Shown here: positions 34,901-48,400 of the stretch, piece by piece
How positions within the stretch are numbered: position 1 is the stretch's first letter
Layout of the letters: each line of letters starts with the position of its first letter
The notes under the pieces: model-generated
Told to the model about the DNA's origin: nothing
What the model saw: only the letters and a program-made list of their open reading frames with translations
The model's database searches: none
Translations under genes and position numbers: made by a program
DNA from: Petrolisthes cinctipes
Taxonomy: Eukaryota > Arthropoda > Malacostraca > Decapoda > Porcellanidae
Assembly (NCBI GenBank): GCA_033782935.1
Contig: JAWQEG010000623.1
Location: forward strand, 1,258,001-1,322,000
Length of the DNA: 64,000 bases
Reading direction: 5' to 3'

Positions 34901-35300
34901 CAGAAGATTCATCCACATATCGACTTTTGGGCACCTAAAAGATCGATTTTCAGTATGTTTTGGGCCTGTATATTGAAAATACTCTAACACGGAGTAGGCA
35001 TGTACAGATCGCTTCTGGGACCCCAAAATATCAAATTTTTGGGTGTTTTGGTCCTGAATTTGAGATATCGACTTTGGGCACCTAAAATATCGATTTTTAG
35101 CATGTTTTGGGCCTATATTTTGAAAATATTCTAGCACTGAATAGGCATGTACAGATCGCTTCTGGGACCCCAAAATATCGAATTTTCGGGTGTTTTGGGC
35201 CTGAAATTGAGATATCGACTTTGGGCACCTAAAATATCGATTTTTAGCATGTTTTGGGCCTATATTTTGAAAAAATTCCAGCACTAAGTAGGCTTGTACA
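28981..35300 (+). repeat. HOR series with spacings 1,806, 1,648 and 1,148 bp
   Basis: The rare variant actgagtaggcttgtacag lies near 29058, 30864, 32512 and 33660. Between these points the unit order is largely the same, but whole units are missing, so the period shrinks from 1,806 to 1,648 to 1,148 bp. The first and last copies share markers at a shift of 4,602 bp (29371 against 33973, and 29995 against 34597). Edges are approximate. Confidence 0.8.
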
Positions 35301-35689
35301 GATCACTTCTGGGACCCCAAAATATCGAATTTTCTGGTGTTTTGAGTCTGAATTTGAGATATAAACGGGTACAGATGATGCATGCACATATTGACTTTGG
35401 GCACCTAAAATATCGATTTTCAGCATGTTTTGGGCCTGTATTTTGAAAATACTCTAACTAAGAGTAGGCATGTACAGATCGCTTCTGGGACCCCAAAATA
35501 TCGAATTTTCGGGTGTTTTGGGCCTGAATTTGAGATATCGACTTTGGGCACCTAAAATATCGATTTTTAGCATGTTTTGGGCCTATATTTTGAAAATATT
35601 CTAGCACTAAGTAGGCATGTAGAGATCACTTCTGGCACCCCTAAATATCGAATTTTCGGGTGTTTTGAGCCTGAATTTGAGATATAAAC

Positions 35690-37741
35690 GGGTACAGATG
35701 ATGCATCCACATATCGACTTTTGGGCACCTAAAAGAATTCGATTTTTAGTATGTTTTGGGCCTGTTTATTATAAAATACTCTAACACGGATAAGGCATGT
35801 ACAGATCTCTTCTGGGACCCCAAAATATCGAATTTTTGGATTTTTTGTGCCTGAATTTGAGATATCGACTTTGGGCACCTAAAATATCGATTTTTAGCAT
35901 GTTTTGGGCCTATATTTTAAAAATATTCTAGCACTGAATAGGCATGTACAGATCGCTTCTGGGACCCCAAAATATCGAATTTTCGGGTATTTTGGGCCTG
36001 AATTTGAGATATCGACTTTGGGCACCTAAAATATCGATTTTTAGCATGTTTTGGGCCTATATTTTAAAAATATTCTAGCACTGAATAGGCATGTACAGAT
36101 CGCTTCTGGGACCCAAAAATATCGAATTTTCGGGTGTTTTGTGCCTGAATTTGAGATATAAACGGGTACAGGTGATGCATGCACATATCGACTTTGGACA
36201 CTCAAAATATCGATTTTTATCATGTTTTGAGTCTATATTTTGAAAACATTCTAGCACTGAGTAGGCATGTACAGATCGCTTCTGGGACCCCAAAATATCG
36301 AATTTTCGGGTGTTTTGAGCCAGAATTTGAGATATAAACAGGTACAGAAGATGCATGCACATATCGACTTTTGGGCATCTAAAATATCGATTTTAAGCAT
36401 GTTTTGGGTCTGTATCTTGAAAACATTCTAACTAGGAGTAGGGATGTACAGATCGCTTCTAGGACCCCAAAATACCGAATTTTCGGGTGTTTTGAGCCTG
36501 AATTTGAGATATTAACGGGTACAGAAGATGCATGCACATATTGACTTTGGGCACCTAAAATATCGATTTTCAGCATGTTTTGGGCCTGTATTTTGAAAAT
36601 ACTCTAACTAAGAGTAGGCATGTACAGATCGCTTCTGGGACCCCAAAATATCGAATTTTCGGGTGTTTTGAGCCTGAATTTGAGATATAAACGAGTACAG
36701 AAGATGCATCCACATATCGACTTTTGGGCACCTAAAAGAATTCGATTTTTAGTATGTTTTGGGCCTGTTTATTATAAAATACTCTAACACGGATAAGGCA
36801 TGTACAGATCGCTTCTGGGACCCCAAAATATCGAATTTTTGGATTTTTTGTGCCTGAATTTGAGATATCGACTTTGGGCACCTAAAATATCGATTTTTAG
36901 CATGTTTTGGGCCTATATTTTAAAAATATTCTAGCACTGAATAGGCATGTACAGATCGCTTCTGGGACCCCAAAATATCGAATTTTCGGGTATTTTGGGC
37001 CTGAATTTGAGATATCGACTTTGGGCACCTAAAATATCGATTTTTAGCATGTTTTGGGCCTATATTTTGAGAATATTCTAGCACTAAGTAGGCATGTACA
37101 GATCAATTCTGGGACCCAAAAATATCGAATTTTCGGGTGTTTTGTGCCTGAATTTGAGATATAAACGGGTACAGATGATGCATGCACATATCGACTTTGG
37201 ACACTCAAAATATCGATTTTTATCATGTTTTGAGTCTATATTTTGAAAACATTCTAGCACTGAGTAGGCATGTACAAATCGCTTCTGGGACCCCAAAATA
37301 TCGAATTTTCGGGTGTTTTGAGCCAGAATTTGAGATATAAACAGGTACAGAAGATGCATGCACATATCGACTTTTGGGCATCTAAAATATCGATTTTAAG
37401 CATGTTTTGGGTCTGTATCTTGAAAACATTCTAACTAGGAGTAGGGATGTACAGATCGCTTCTAGGACCCCAAAATACCGAATTTTCGGGTGTTTTGAGC
37501 CTGAATTTGAGATATTAACGGGTACAGAAGATGCATGCACATATTGACTTTGAGCACCTAAAATATCGATTTTCAGCATGTTTTGGGCCTGTATTTTGAA
37601 AATACTCTAACTAAGAGTAGGCATGTACAGATCGCTTCTGGGACCCCAAAATATCGAATTTTCGGGTGTTTTGAGCCTGAATTTGAGATATAAACGAGTA
37701 CAGAAGATGCATCCACATATCGACTTTTGGGCACCTAAAAG
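35690..37741 (+). repeat. Higher-order repeat, 1,003 bp x 2
   Basis: The marker aaaagaattcgatttttag (with an internal GAATTC) lies at about 35731 and 36734, and gcctgtttattataaaatac follows it in both copies. The second copy diverges at about 37741, where gttagattttcag replaces the marker. Between 35300 and 35690 there are ordinary units. Confidence 0.8.
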
Positions 37742-40700
37742 TTAGATTTTCAGTATGTTTTGGGCCTGTATTTTGAAAATAGTTTAACACGGAATAGGCA
37801 TGTACAGTTCGCTTCTGGGACCACAAAATATCGAATTTTCGGGCGTTTTGGGTCTGATTATGAGATATCGACTTTGGGCACCTAAAACATCGATTTTTAG
37901 CATGTTTTGGGCCTTTATTTTGAAAATATTCTAGCACTAAGTAGGCATGTACAGATCACTTCTGGGAACCAAAAATATCGAATTTTCCGGTGTTTATAGC
38001 ATAAATTTGAGATATAAACGGGTACAGATGATGCATTCACATATCGACTTTGGACACTTAAAATATCGATTTTTAGCATGTTTTGAGCCTATATTTTGAA
38101 AACATTCTAGCACTGAGTAGGCATGTACAGAACGCTTCTGGAACCCAAAAATATCGAATTTTCGGGTGTTTTGAGGTTGAATTTGGGATATAAACGGGTG
38201 TAGAAGATGCATACACATATTGACTTTGGTCACCTAAAATATCGATTTTCAGTATGTTTTGGGCCTGTATTTTGAAAATACTCTAACAGGGAGTAGGCAA
38301 GTACAGATCGCTTCTGGGACCCCAAAATATCGAATTTTCGGGTGTTTTGAGCGTGAATTTCAGATATAAACGGGTACAGAAGATGCTTCCACATATCAAC
38401 TTTTGGGCACCTAAAAGATCAATTTTCAGTATGTTTTGGGCTTGTATATTAAAAATACTTTAACACGGAGTAGGCATGTACAGATCGCTTCTGGGACCCA
38501 AAAATATCGAATTTTCGGGTGTTTCAAAGTTGAATTTTGGATATAAACGGGTACAGAAGATGCATACACATATTGACTTTGGTCACCTAAAATATCGATT
38601 TTCAGCTTGTTTTGGGCCTATATTTTGAAAATACTCTAACACGGAGTAGGCAAGTACAGATCGCTTCTGGGACACCAAAATATCGAATTTTCGGGTGTTT
38701 TGAGCCTGAATTTGAGATATAAACGGGTACGAAAGATGCATCCACATATCGACTTTTGGGCACCTAAAAGATCGATTTTCAGTATGTTTTGGGCCTGTAT
38801 TTTGAAAATACTTTAACACGGAATAGGCATGTACAGTTCGCTTCTGGGACCCCAAAATATCGAATTTTCGGACGTTTTGGGCCTGAATTTGAGATATCGA
38901 CTTTGGGCACCTGAAATATCGATTTTTAGCATGTTTTGGGCCTATATTTTGAAAATATTCTAGCACTAAGTAGGAATGTAGAGATAACTTCTGGCACCCC
39001 TAAATATCGAATTTTCGGGTGTTTTGAGCCTGAATTTGAGATATAAACGGGTACAGAAGATGCATCCACATATCGACTTTGGTTACCTAAAATATCGATT
39101 TTCAGCTTGTATTGGGCCTGTATTTTGAAAATACTCTAACACGGAGTAGGCAAGTACAGATCGCTTCTGGGACCCCAAAATATCGAATTTTCGGGTGTTT
39201 GGAGACTGAATTTGAGATATAAACGGGTGCAGAAGATGCATACACATATTGACTTTGGTCACCTAAAAGATCGATTTTCAGCTTGTATTGGGCCTGTATT
39301 TTTAAAATACTCTAACACGGAGTAGGCAAGTACAGATCGCTTCTGGGACCCCAAAATATCGAATTTTCGGGTGTTTTGGGCCTGAATTTGAGATATCGAC
39401 TTTGGGCACCTAAAATATCGATTTTTAGCATGTTTTGGGCCTATATTTTGAAAATATTCTAGTACTAAGTAGGCATGTACAGATCACTTCTGGGACCCCA
39501 AAATATCGAATTTTCGGGTGTTTTGAGCCTGAATTTGAGATATAAACGGGTACAGATGATGCATGCACATATCGACTTTGGACACTTAAAATATCGATTT
39601 TTAGCATGTTTTGAGCCTATATTTTGAAAACATTCTACCACTGAGTAGGCATGTACAGATCGCTTCTAGGACCCAAAAAGACCGAATTTTCGGGTGTTTT
39701 GAGCCAGAATTTGAGATATAAACGGGTACAGAAGATGCATGCACATATTGACTTTGGGCACCTAAAATATCGATTTTCAGCATGTTCTGGGCCTGTATTT
39801 TGAAAATACTCTAACTAGGACTAGGCATATACAGATCGCTTCTGGGACCCAAAAATATCGAATTTTCGGGTGTTTTGAGGTTGAATTTGGGATATAAACG
39901 GGTGCAGAAGATTCATACGCATATTGAATTTGGTCACCTAAAATATCGATTTTCAGCTTGTTTTGGGCCTGTATATTAAAAATACTCTAACACGGAGTAG
40001 GCATGTACAGATCGCTTCTGGGACCCCAAAATATCGAATTTTTGGGTGTTTTGGGCCTGAATTTGAGATATCGACTTTGGGCACCTAAAATATCGATTAC
40101 TAGCATGTTTTGGGCCTATATTTTGAAAATATTCTAGCACTGAGTAGGCATGTATAGATCGCTTCTGGGACCCCAAAATATCGAATTTTCGGGTGTTTAT
40201 AGCCTTAATTTGAGATATATACGGGTACAGATGATGAATGCACATATCGACTTTGGACATTAAAAATATCGATTTTTAGCTTGTTTTGAGCCTATATTTT
40301 GAAAACATTCTAGCACTGAGTAGGCATGTACAGAACGCCTCTTGGGTCCCAGAAATATCGAATTTTCGGGTGTTTTGAGGTTGAATTTGTGATATAAACG
40401 GGTGCAGAAGATTCATACACATATTGACTTTGGTCACCTAAAATATCGATTTTCAGCTGTTTTGGGCCTGTATTTTGAAAATACTCTAACATGGAGTAGG
40501 CATGTACAGATAGCTTCTGGGACCCCAAAATATCGAATTTTTGGGTGTTTTGGGCCTGAATTTGAGATATCGACTTTGGGCACCTAAAATATCGATTTTT
40601 AGCATGTTTAGGGCCTATATTTTGAAAATATTCTAGCACTGAGTAGGCATGTACATATCGCTTCTGGGACCCCAAAATATCGAATTTTCGGGTGTTTTGG

Positions 40701-41520
40701 GCCTGAATTTGAGATATCGACTTTGGGCACCTAAAATATCGATTTTTAGCATGTTTTGGGCCTATATTTTGAAAATATTCTATCACTAAGTAGGCATGTA
40801 GAAATCACTTCTGGGAACCCAAAATATCGAATTTTCGGGTGTTTTGAGCCTGAATTTGAGATATAAACGGGTACAGATGATGCATGCACATATCGACTTT
40901 GGACACTTAAAATCGATTTTTAGCATGTTTTTAGCCTATATTTTGAAAACATTCTAGCACTGATTAGGCATGTACAGATCGCTTATGGGACCCAAAAATA
41001 TAGAATTTTCGGGTGTTTTGAGGTTGAATTTGAGATTTAAACGGGTACAGAAGATGCATCCACATATCGACTTTTGGGCACCTAAAAGATTAATTTTCAG
41101 TATGTTTTGGGCCTGTATATTAAAAATACTCTAACACGGAGTAGGCATGTACAGATCGCTTCTGGGACCCAAAAATATCGATTTTTTGGGTGTTTTGGGC
41201 CTGAATTTGAGATATCGACTTTGGGCACCTAAAATATCGATTTCTAGCATGTTTTGGGCCTATATTTTGAAAATATTCAAGCACTGAGTAGGCATGTATA
41301 GATCGCTTCTGGGACCCCAAAATATCGAATTTTCGGGTGTTTATAGCCTGAATTTGAGATATAAACTGGTACAGATGATGAATGCACATATCGACCTTGG
41401 ACACTTAAAATATCGATTTTTAGCTTGTTTTGAGCCTATATTTTGAAAACATTCTAGCACTGAGTAGGCATGTACAGATCGCTTCTGGGACCCAAAAATA
41501 TCGAATTTTCGGGTGTTTTG
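37742..41520 (+). repeat. Satellite, mixed long and short units
   Basis: Ordinary units dominated by the ggtcacc / cagcttg subtype. A block near 39976-40260 resembles one near 41120-41404 (shift about 1,144). The variant atcgattactagcatg near 40093 recurs only near 46665, a 6,572-bp shift, so a larger segment was duplicated before the HORs between them expanded. No gene seen. Confidence 0.7.
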
Positions 41521-44500
41521 AGGTTGAATTTGGGATATAAACTGGTCCAGAAGATTCATACACATATTGACTTTTTTCACCTAAAATATCGATTTTCAGC
41601 TTGTTTTGGGCCTGTATTTTGAAAATACTCTAACACGGAGTAGGCATGTACAGATTGCTTCTGGGACCCCAAAATATCGAATTTTGGGGTGTTTTGGGCC
41701 TGAATTTGAGATATCGACTTTGGGCACCTAAAATATCGATTTTTAGCATGTTTAGGGCCTATATTTTGAAAATATTCTAGCACTGAGTAGGCATGTACAG
41801 ATCGCTTCTGGGACCCCAAAATATCGAATTTTCGGGTGTTTTGGGCCTGAATTTGAGATATCGACTTTGGGCACCTAAAATATCGATTTTTAGCATGTTT
41901 TGGGCCTATATTTTGAAAATATTCTAGCACTAAGTAGGCATGTACAAATCACTTCTGGGACCCCAAAATATCGAATTTTCGGGTGTTTTGAGCCTGAATT
42001 TGAGATATAAACGGGTACAGATGATGCATGCACATATCGACTTTCGACACTTAAAAACGATTTTTAGCATGTTTTGAGCCTATATTTTGAAAACATTCTA
42101 GCACTGAGTAGGCATGTACAGATCGCTTCTGGGACCCAAAAATATCGAATTTTTGGGTGTTTTGAGGTTAAATTTGGGATATAAACGGGTGCAGAAGATG
42201 TACACACATATTGACTTTGGTCACCTAAAATATCGATTTTCAGCTTGTTTTGGGCCTGTATTTTGAAAATACTCTAACATGGAGTAGGCAAGTACAGATC
42301 GCTTCTGGGACCCCAAAATATCGAATTTTCGGGTGTTTTGAGCCTGAATTTGAGATATAAACGGGTACAGAAGATGCATCCACATATAGACTTTTGTGCA
42401 CCTAAAGGATCAATTTTCAGTATGTTTTGGGCCTGTATATTAAAAATACTCTAACACGGAGTAGGCATGTACAGATCGCTTCTGGGACCCCAAAATATCG
42501 AATTTTTGGGTGTTTTGGGCCTGAATTTGAGATATCGACTTTGGGCACCTAAAATATCGATTTTTAGCATGTTTTGGGCCTATATTTTGAAAATATCCTA
42601 GCACTGAGTAGGCATGTACAGATCGCTTCTGGGACCCTAAAATATCGAATTTTCGGGTGTTTTGAACCTGAATTTGAGATATAAACGGGTACAGATGATG
42701 CACACACATATTGACTTTGGTCACCTAAAATATCGATTTTCAGCTTGTTTTGGGCCTGTATTTTGAAAATACTCTAACATGGAGTAGGCAAGTACAGATC
42801 GCTTCTGGGACCCCAAAATATCGAATTTTCGGGTGTTTTGAGGTTGAATTTGGGATATAAACTGGTGCAGAAGATTCATACACATATTGACTTTTTTCAC
42901 CTAAAATATCGATTTTCAGCTTGTTTTGGGCCTGTATTTTGAAAATACTCTAACACGGAGTAGGCATGTACAGATTGCTTCTGGGACCCCAAAATATCGA
43001 ATTTTTGGGTGTTTTGGGCCTGAATTTGAGATATCGACTTTGGGCACCTAAAATATCGATTTTTAGCATGTTTAGGGCCTATATTTTGAAAATATTCTAG
43101 CACTGAGTAGGCATGTACAGATCGCTTCTGGGACCCCAAAATATCGAATTTTCGGGTGTTTTGGGCCTGAATTTGAGATATCGACTTTGGGCACCTAAAA
43201 TATCGATTTTTAGCATGTTTTGGGCCTATATTTTGAAAATATTCTAGCACTAAGTAGGCATGTACAAATCACTTCTGGGACCCCAAAATATCGAATTTTC
43301 GGGTGTTTTGAGCCTGAATTTGAGATATAAACGGGTACAGATGATGCATGCACATATCGACTTTCGACACTTAAAATCGATTTTTAGCATGTTTTGAGCC
43401 TATATTTTGAAAACATTCTAGCACTGAGTAGGCATGTACAGATCTCTTCTGGGACCCAAAAATATCGAATTTTCGGGTGTTTTGAGGTTAAATTTGGGAT
43501 ATAAACGGGTGCAGAAGATGCACACACATATTGACTTTGGTCACCTAAAATATCGATTTTCAGCTTGTTTTGGACCTGTATTTTGAAAATACTCTAACAT
43601 GGAGTAGGCAAGTACAGATCGCTTCTGGGACCCCAAAATATCGAATTTTCGGGTGTTTTGAGCCTGAATTTGAGATATAAACGGGTACAGAAGATGCATC
43701 CACATATAGACTTTTGTGCACCTAAAGGATCAATTTTCAGTATGTTTTGGGCCTGTATATTAAAAATACTCTAACACGGAGTAGGCATGTACAGATCGCT
43801 TCTGGGACCCCAAAATATCGAATTTTCGGGTGTTTCGGGCCTGAATTTGAGATATCGACTTTGGTCACCTAAAATATCGATTTTTAGCATGTTTTGGGCC
43901 TATATTTTGAAAATATTCTAGCACTAAGTAGGCATGTACAAATCACTTCTGGGACCCCAAAATATCGAATTTTCGGGTGTTTTGAGCCTGAATTTGAGAT
44001 ATAAACGGGTACAGATGATGCATGCACATATCGACTTTGGACACTTAAAATCGATTTTTAGCATGTTTTGAGCCTATATTTTGAAAACATTCTAGCACTG
44101 AGTAGGCATGTACAGATCGCTTATGGGACCCAAAAATATCGAATTTTCGGGTGTTTTGAGTTTGAATTTGGGATATAAACGGGTGCAGAAGATTCATACA
44201 CATATTGACTTTGGTCACCTAAAATATCGATTTTCAGCTTGTTTTGGGCCTGTATTTTGAAAATACTCTAACACGGAGTAGGCATGTACAGATAGCTTCT
44301 GGGACCCCAAAATATCGAATTTTTGGGTGTTTTGGGCCTGAATTTGAGATATCGACATTGGGCACCTAAAATATCGATTTTTAGCAAGTTTAGGGCCTAT
44401 ATTTTGAAAATATTCTAGCACTGAGTAGGCATGTACAGATCTCTTCTGGGAACCCAAAATATCGAATTTGCGGGTGTTTTGGGCCTGAATTTGAGATATC

Positions 44501-45470
44501 GACTTTGGGCACCTAAAACATCGATTTTTAGCATGTTTTGGGCCTATATTTTGAAAATATTCTAGCACTAAGTAGGCATGTACAAATCACTTCTGGGACC
44601 CCAAAATATCGAATTTTCGGGTGTTTTGAGCCTGAATTTGAGATATAAACGGGTACAGATGATGCATGCACATATCGACTTTGGACAATTAAAATCAATT
44701 TTTAGCATGTTTTGAGCCTATATTTTGAAAACATTCTAGCACTGAGTAGGCATGTACAGATCGCTTATGGGACCCAAAAATATCGAATTTTCGGGTGTTT
44801 TCAGGTTGAATTTGGGGGATATAAACGGGTGCAGAAGATGCACACACATATTGACTTTGGTCACCTAAAATATCGATTTTCAGCTTGTTTTGGGCCTGTA
44901 TTTTGAAAATACTCTAACACGGAGTAGGCGTGTACAGATAGCTTCTGGGACCCCAAAATATCGAATTTTTGGGTGTTTTGGGCCTGAATTTGAGATATCG
45001 ACATTGGGCACATAAAATATCGATTTTTAGCAAGTTTAGGGCCTATATTTTGAAAATATTCTAGCACTGAGTAGGCATGTACAGATCTCTTCTGGGAACC
45101 CAAAATATCGATTTTTCGGGTGTTTTGGGCCTGAATTTGAGATATCGACTTTGGGCATCTAAAACATCGATTTTTAGCATGTTTTGGGCCTATATTTTGA
45201 AAATATTCTAGCACTAAGTAGGCATGTACAAATCACTTCTGGGACCCCAAAATATCGAATTTTCGGGTGTTTTGAGCCTGAATTTGAGATATAAACGGGT
45301 ACAGATGATGCATGCACATATCGACTTTGGACACTTAAATTCGATTTTTAGCATGTTTTGAGCCTATATTTTGAAAACATTCTAGCACTGAGTAGGCATG
45401 TACAGATCGCTTCTGGGACCGAAAAATATCGAATTTTCGGGTGTTTTGAGGTTGAATTTGGGATATAAAC
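41521..45470 (+). repeat. HORs of 1,320 bp x 2 and 646 bp x 2
   Basis: The marker attgacttttttcacc lies near 41568 and 42888 (shift 1,320), and gcagaagatg near 42191 and 43511 confirms the period. The next block keeps the order at a shift of 1,318. Then ttagcaagtttagggcc near 44381 and 45027 marks a 646-bp pair. Units here often have a shortened cacttaaaatcgattttt, lacking AT. Confidence 0.78.
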
Positions 45471-48400
45471 GGGTGCAGAAGATGCACACACATATTGACT
45501 TTGGTCACCTAAAATATCGATTTTCAGCTTGTTTTGGGCCTGTATTTTGAAAATACTCTAACACGAAGTAGGCAAGTACAGATCGCTTCTGGGACCCCAA
45601 AATGTCGAATTTTCAGGTGTTTTGAGCCTGAATTTGAGATATAAACAGGTACAGAAGATGCATAAACATATATACTTTTGGGCACCTAAAGGATCAATTT
45701 TCAGTATGTTTTGGGCCTGTATATTAAAAATACTCTAACACGGAGTAGGCATGTACAGATCGCTTCTGGGACCCCAAAATATCGAATTTTTGGGTGTTTT
45801 GGGCCTGAATTTGAGATATCGACTTTGGGCACCTAAAATATCGATTTTTAGCATGTTTTGGGCCTATTTTTTTGAAAATATTCTAGCACTGAGTAGGCAT
45901 GTACAGATCGCTTCTGGGACCCCAAAATATCGAATTTTCGGGTGTTTTGAGCCTGAATTTGAGATATAAACGGGTACAGATGATGCATGCACATCTCAAC
46001 TTTGGACACTTAAAATATCGATTTTTAGCATGTTTTGAGCCTATATTTTGAAAACATTCTACCACTGACTAGGCATGTACAGATCGCTTCTAGGACCCAA
46101 AAATACCGAATTTTCGGGTGTTTTGAGCCAGAATTTGAGATATAAACGGCTACAGAAGATGCATGCACATATTGACTTTGGGCACCTAAAATATCGATTT
46201 TCAGCATGTTCTGGGCCTGTGTTTTGAAAATACTCTAACTAGGAGTAGGCATGAACAGATCGCTTCTTGGACCCCAAAATATCGAATTTTCGGGTGTTTT
46301 GAGCCTGAATTTGAGATATAAACGGGTACAGAAGATGCATCCACATATCGACTTTTGGGCACCTAAAAGATTAATTTTCAGTATGTTTTGGGCCTGTATA
46401 TTAAAAATACTCTAACACGGAGTAGGCATGTACAGATCGATTCTGGGACCCCAAAATATCAAATTTTTGGGTGTTTTGGGCCTGAATTTGAGATATCGAC
46501 TTTGGACACTTAAAATATCGATTTTTAGCTTGTTTTGAGCCTATATTTTGAAAACATTCTAGCACTGAGTAGGCATGTACAGATCGCTTCTGGGACCCCA
46601 AAATATCGAATTTTTGGGTGTTTTGGGCCTGAATTTGAGATATCGACTTTGGGCACCTAAAATATCGATTACTAGCATGTTTTGGGCCTATATTTTGAAA
46701 ATATTCTAGCACTGAGTAGGCATGTATAGATCGCTTCTGGGACCCCAAAATATCGAATTTTCGGGTGTTTATAGCCTTAATTTGAGATATAAACGGGTAC
46801 AGATGATGAATGCACATATCGACTTTGGACATTTATAATATCGATTTTTAGCTTGTTTTGAGCCTATATTTTGAAAACATTCTAGCACTGAGTAGGCATG
46901 TACAGAACGCTTCTGGGACCCAGAAATATCGAATTTTCGGGTGTTTTGAGGTTGAATTTGGGATATAAACGGGTGCAGAAGATTCATACACATATTGACT
47001 TTGGTCACCTAAAATATCGATTTTCAGCTTGTTTTGGGCCTGTATTTTGAAAATACTCTAACACGGAGTAGGCATGTACAGATAGCTTCTGGGACCCCAA
47101 AATATCGAATTTTTGGGTGTTTTGGGCCTGAATTTGAGATATCGACTTTGGTCACCTAAAATATCGATTTTCAGCTTGTTTTGGGCCTATATTTTGAAAA
47201 TACTCTAACACGGAGTAGGCATGTACAGATAGCTTCTGGGACCCCAAAATATCGAATTTTTGGGTGTTTTGGGCCTGAATTTGAGATATCGACTTTGGGC
47301 ACCTAAAATATCGATTTTTAGCATGTTTAGGGCCTATATTTTGAAAATATTCTAGCACTGAGTAGGCATATACAGATCGCTTCTCGGACCCCATAATATC
47401 GAATTTTCGGGTGTTTTGGGCCTGAATTTGAGATATCGACTTTGGGCACCTAAAATATCGATTTTTAGCATGTTTTGGGCCTATATTTTGAAAATATTCT
47501 AGCACTAAGTAGGCATGTACAAATCACTTCTGGGACCCCAAAATATCGAATTTTCGGGTGTTTTGAGCCTGAATTTGAGATATAAACGGGTACAGATGAT
47601 GCATGCACATATCGACTTTGGACACTTAAAATCGATTTTTAGCATGTTTTGAGCCTATATTTTGAAAACATTCTAGCACTGAGTAGGCATGTACAGATCG
47701 CTTATGGGACCCAAAAATATCGAATTTTCGTGTGTTTTCAGGTTGAATTTGGGATATAAACGGGTGCAGAAGATGCACACACATATTGACTTTGGTCACC
47801 TAAAATATCGATTTTCAGCTTGTTTTGGGCCTGTATTTTGAAAATACTCTAACATGGAGTAGGCAAGTACAGATCGCTTCTGGGACCCCAAAATATCGAA
47901 TTTTCAGGTGTTTTGAGCCTGAATTTGAGATATAAACGGGTACAGAAGATGCATCCACATATCGACTTTGGGCACCTAAAGGATCAATTTTCAGTATGTT
48001 TTGGGCCTGTATATTAAAAATACTCTAACACGGAGTAGGCATGTACAGATCGCTTCTGGGACCCCAAAATATCGAATTTTTGGGTGTTTTGGGCCTGAAT
48101 TTGAGATATCGACTTTGGGCACCTAAAATATCGATTTTTAGCATGTTTTGGGCCTATATTTTGAAAATATTCTAGCACTGAGTAGGCATGTATAGATCGT
48201 TTCTGGGACCCCAAAATATCGAATTTTCGGGTGTTTATAGCCTGAATTTGAGATATAAACGGGTACAGATGATGAATGCACATATCGACTTTGGACACTT
48301 AAAATATCGATTTTTAGCTTGTTTTGAGCCTATATTTTGAAAACATTCTAGCACTGAGTATGCATGTACAGATCGCTTCTGGGACCCAAAAATATCGAAT

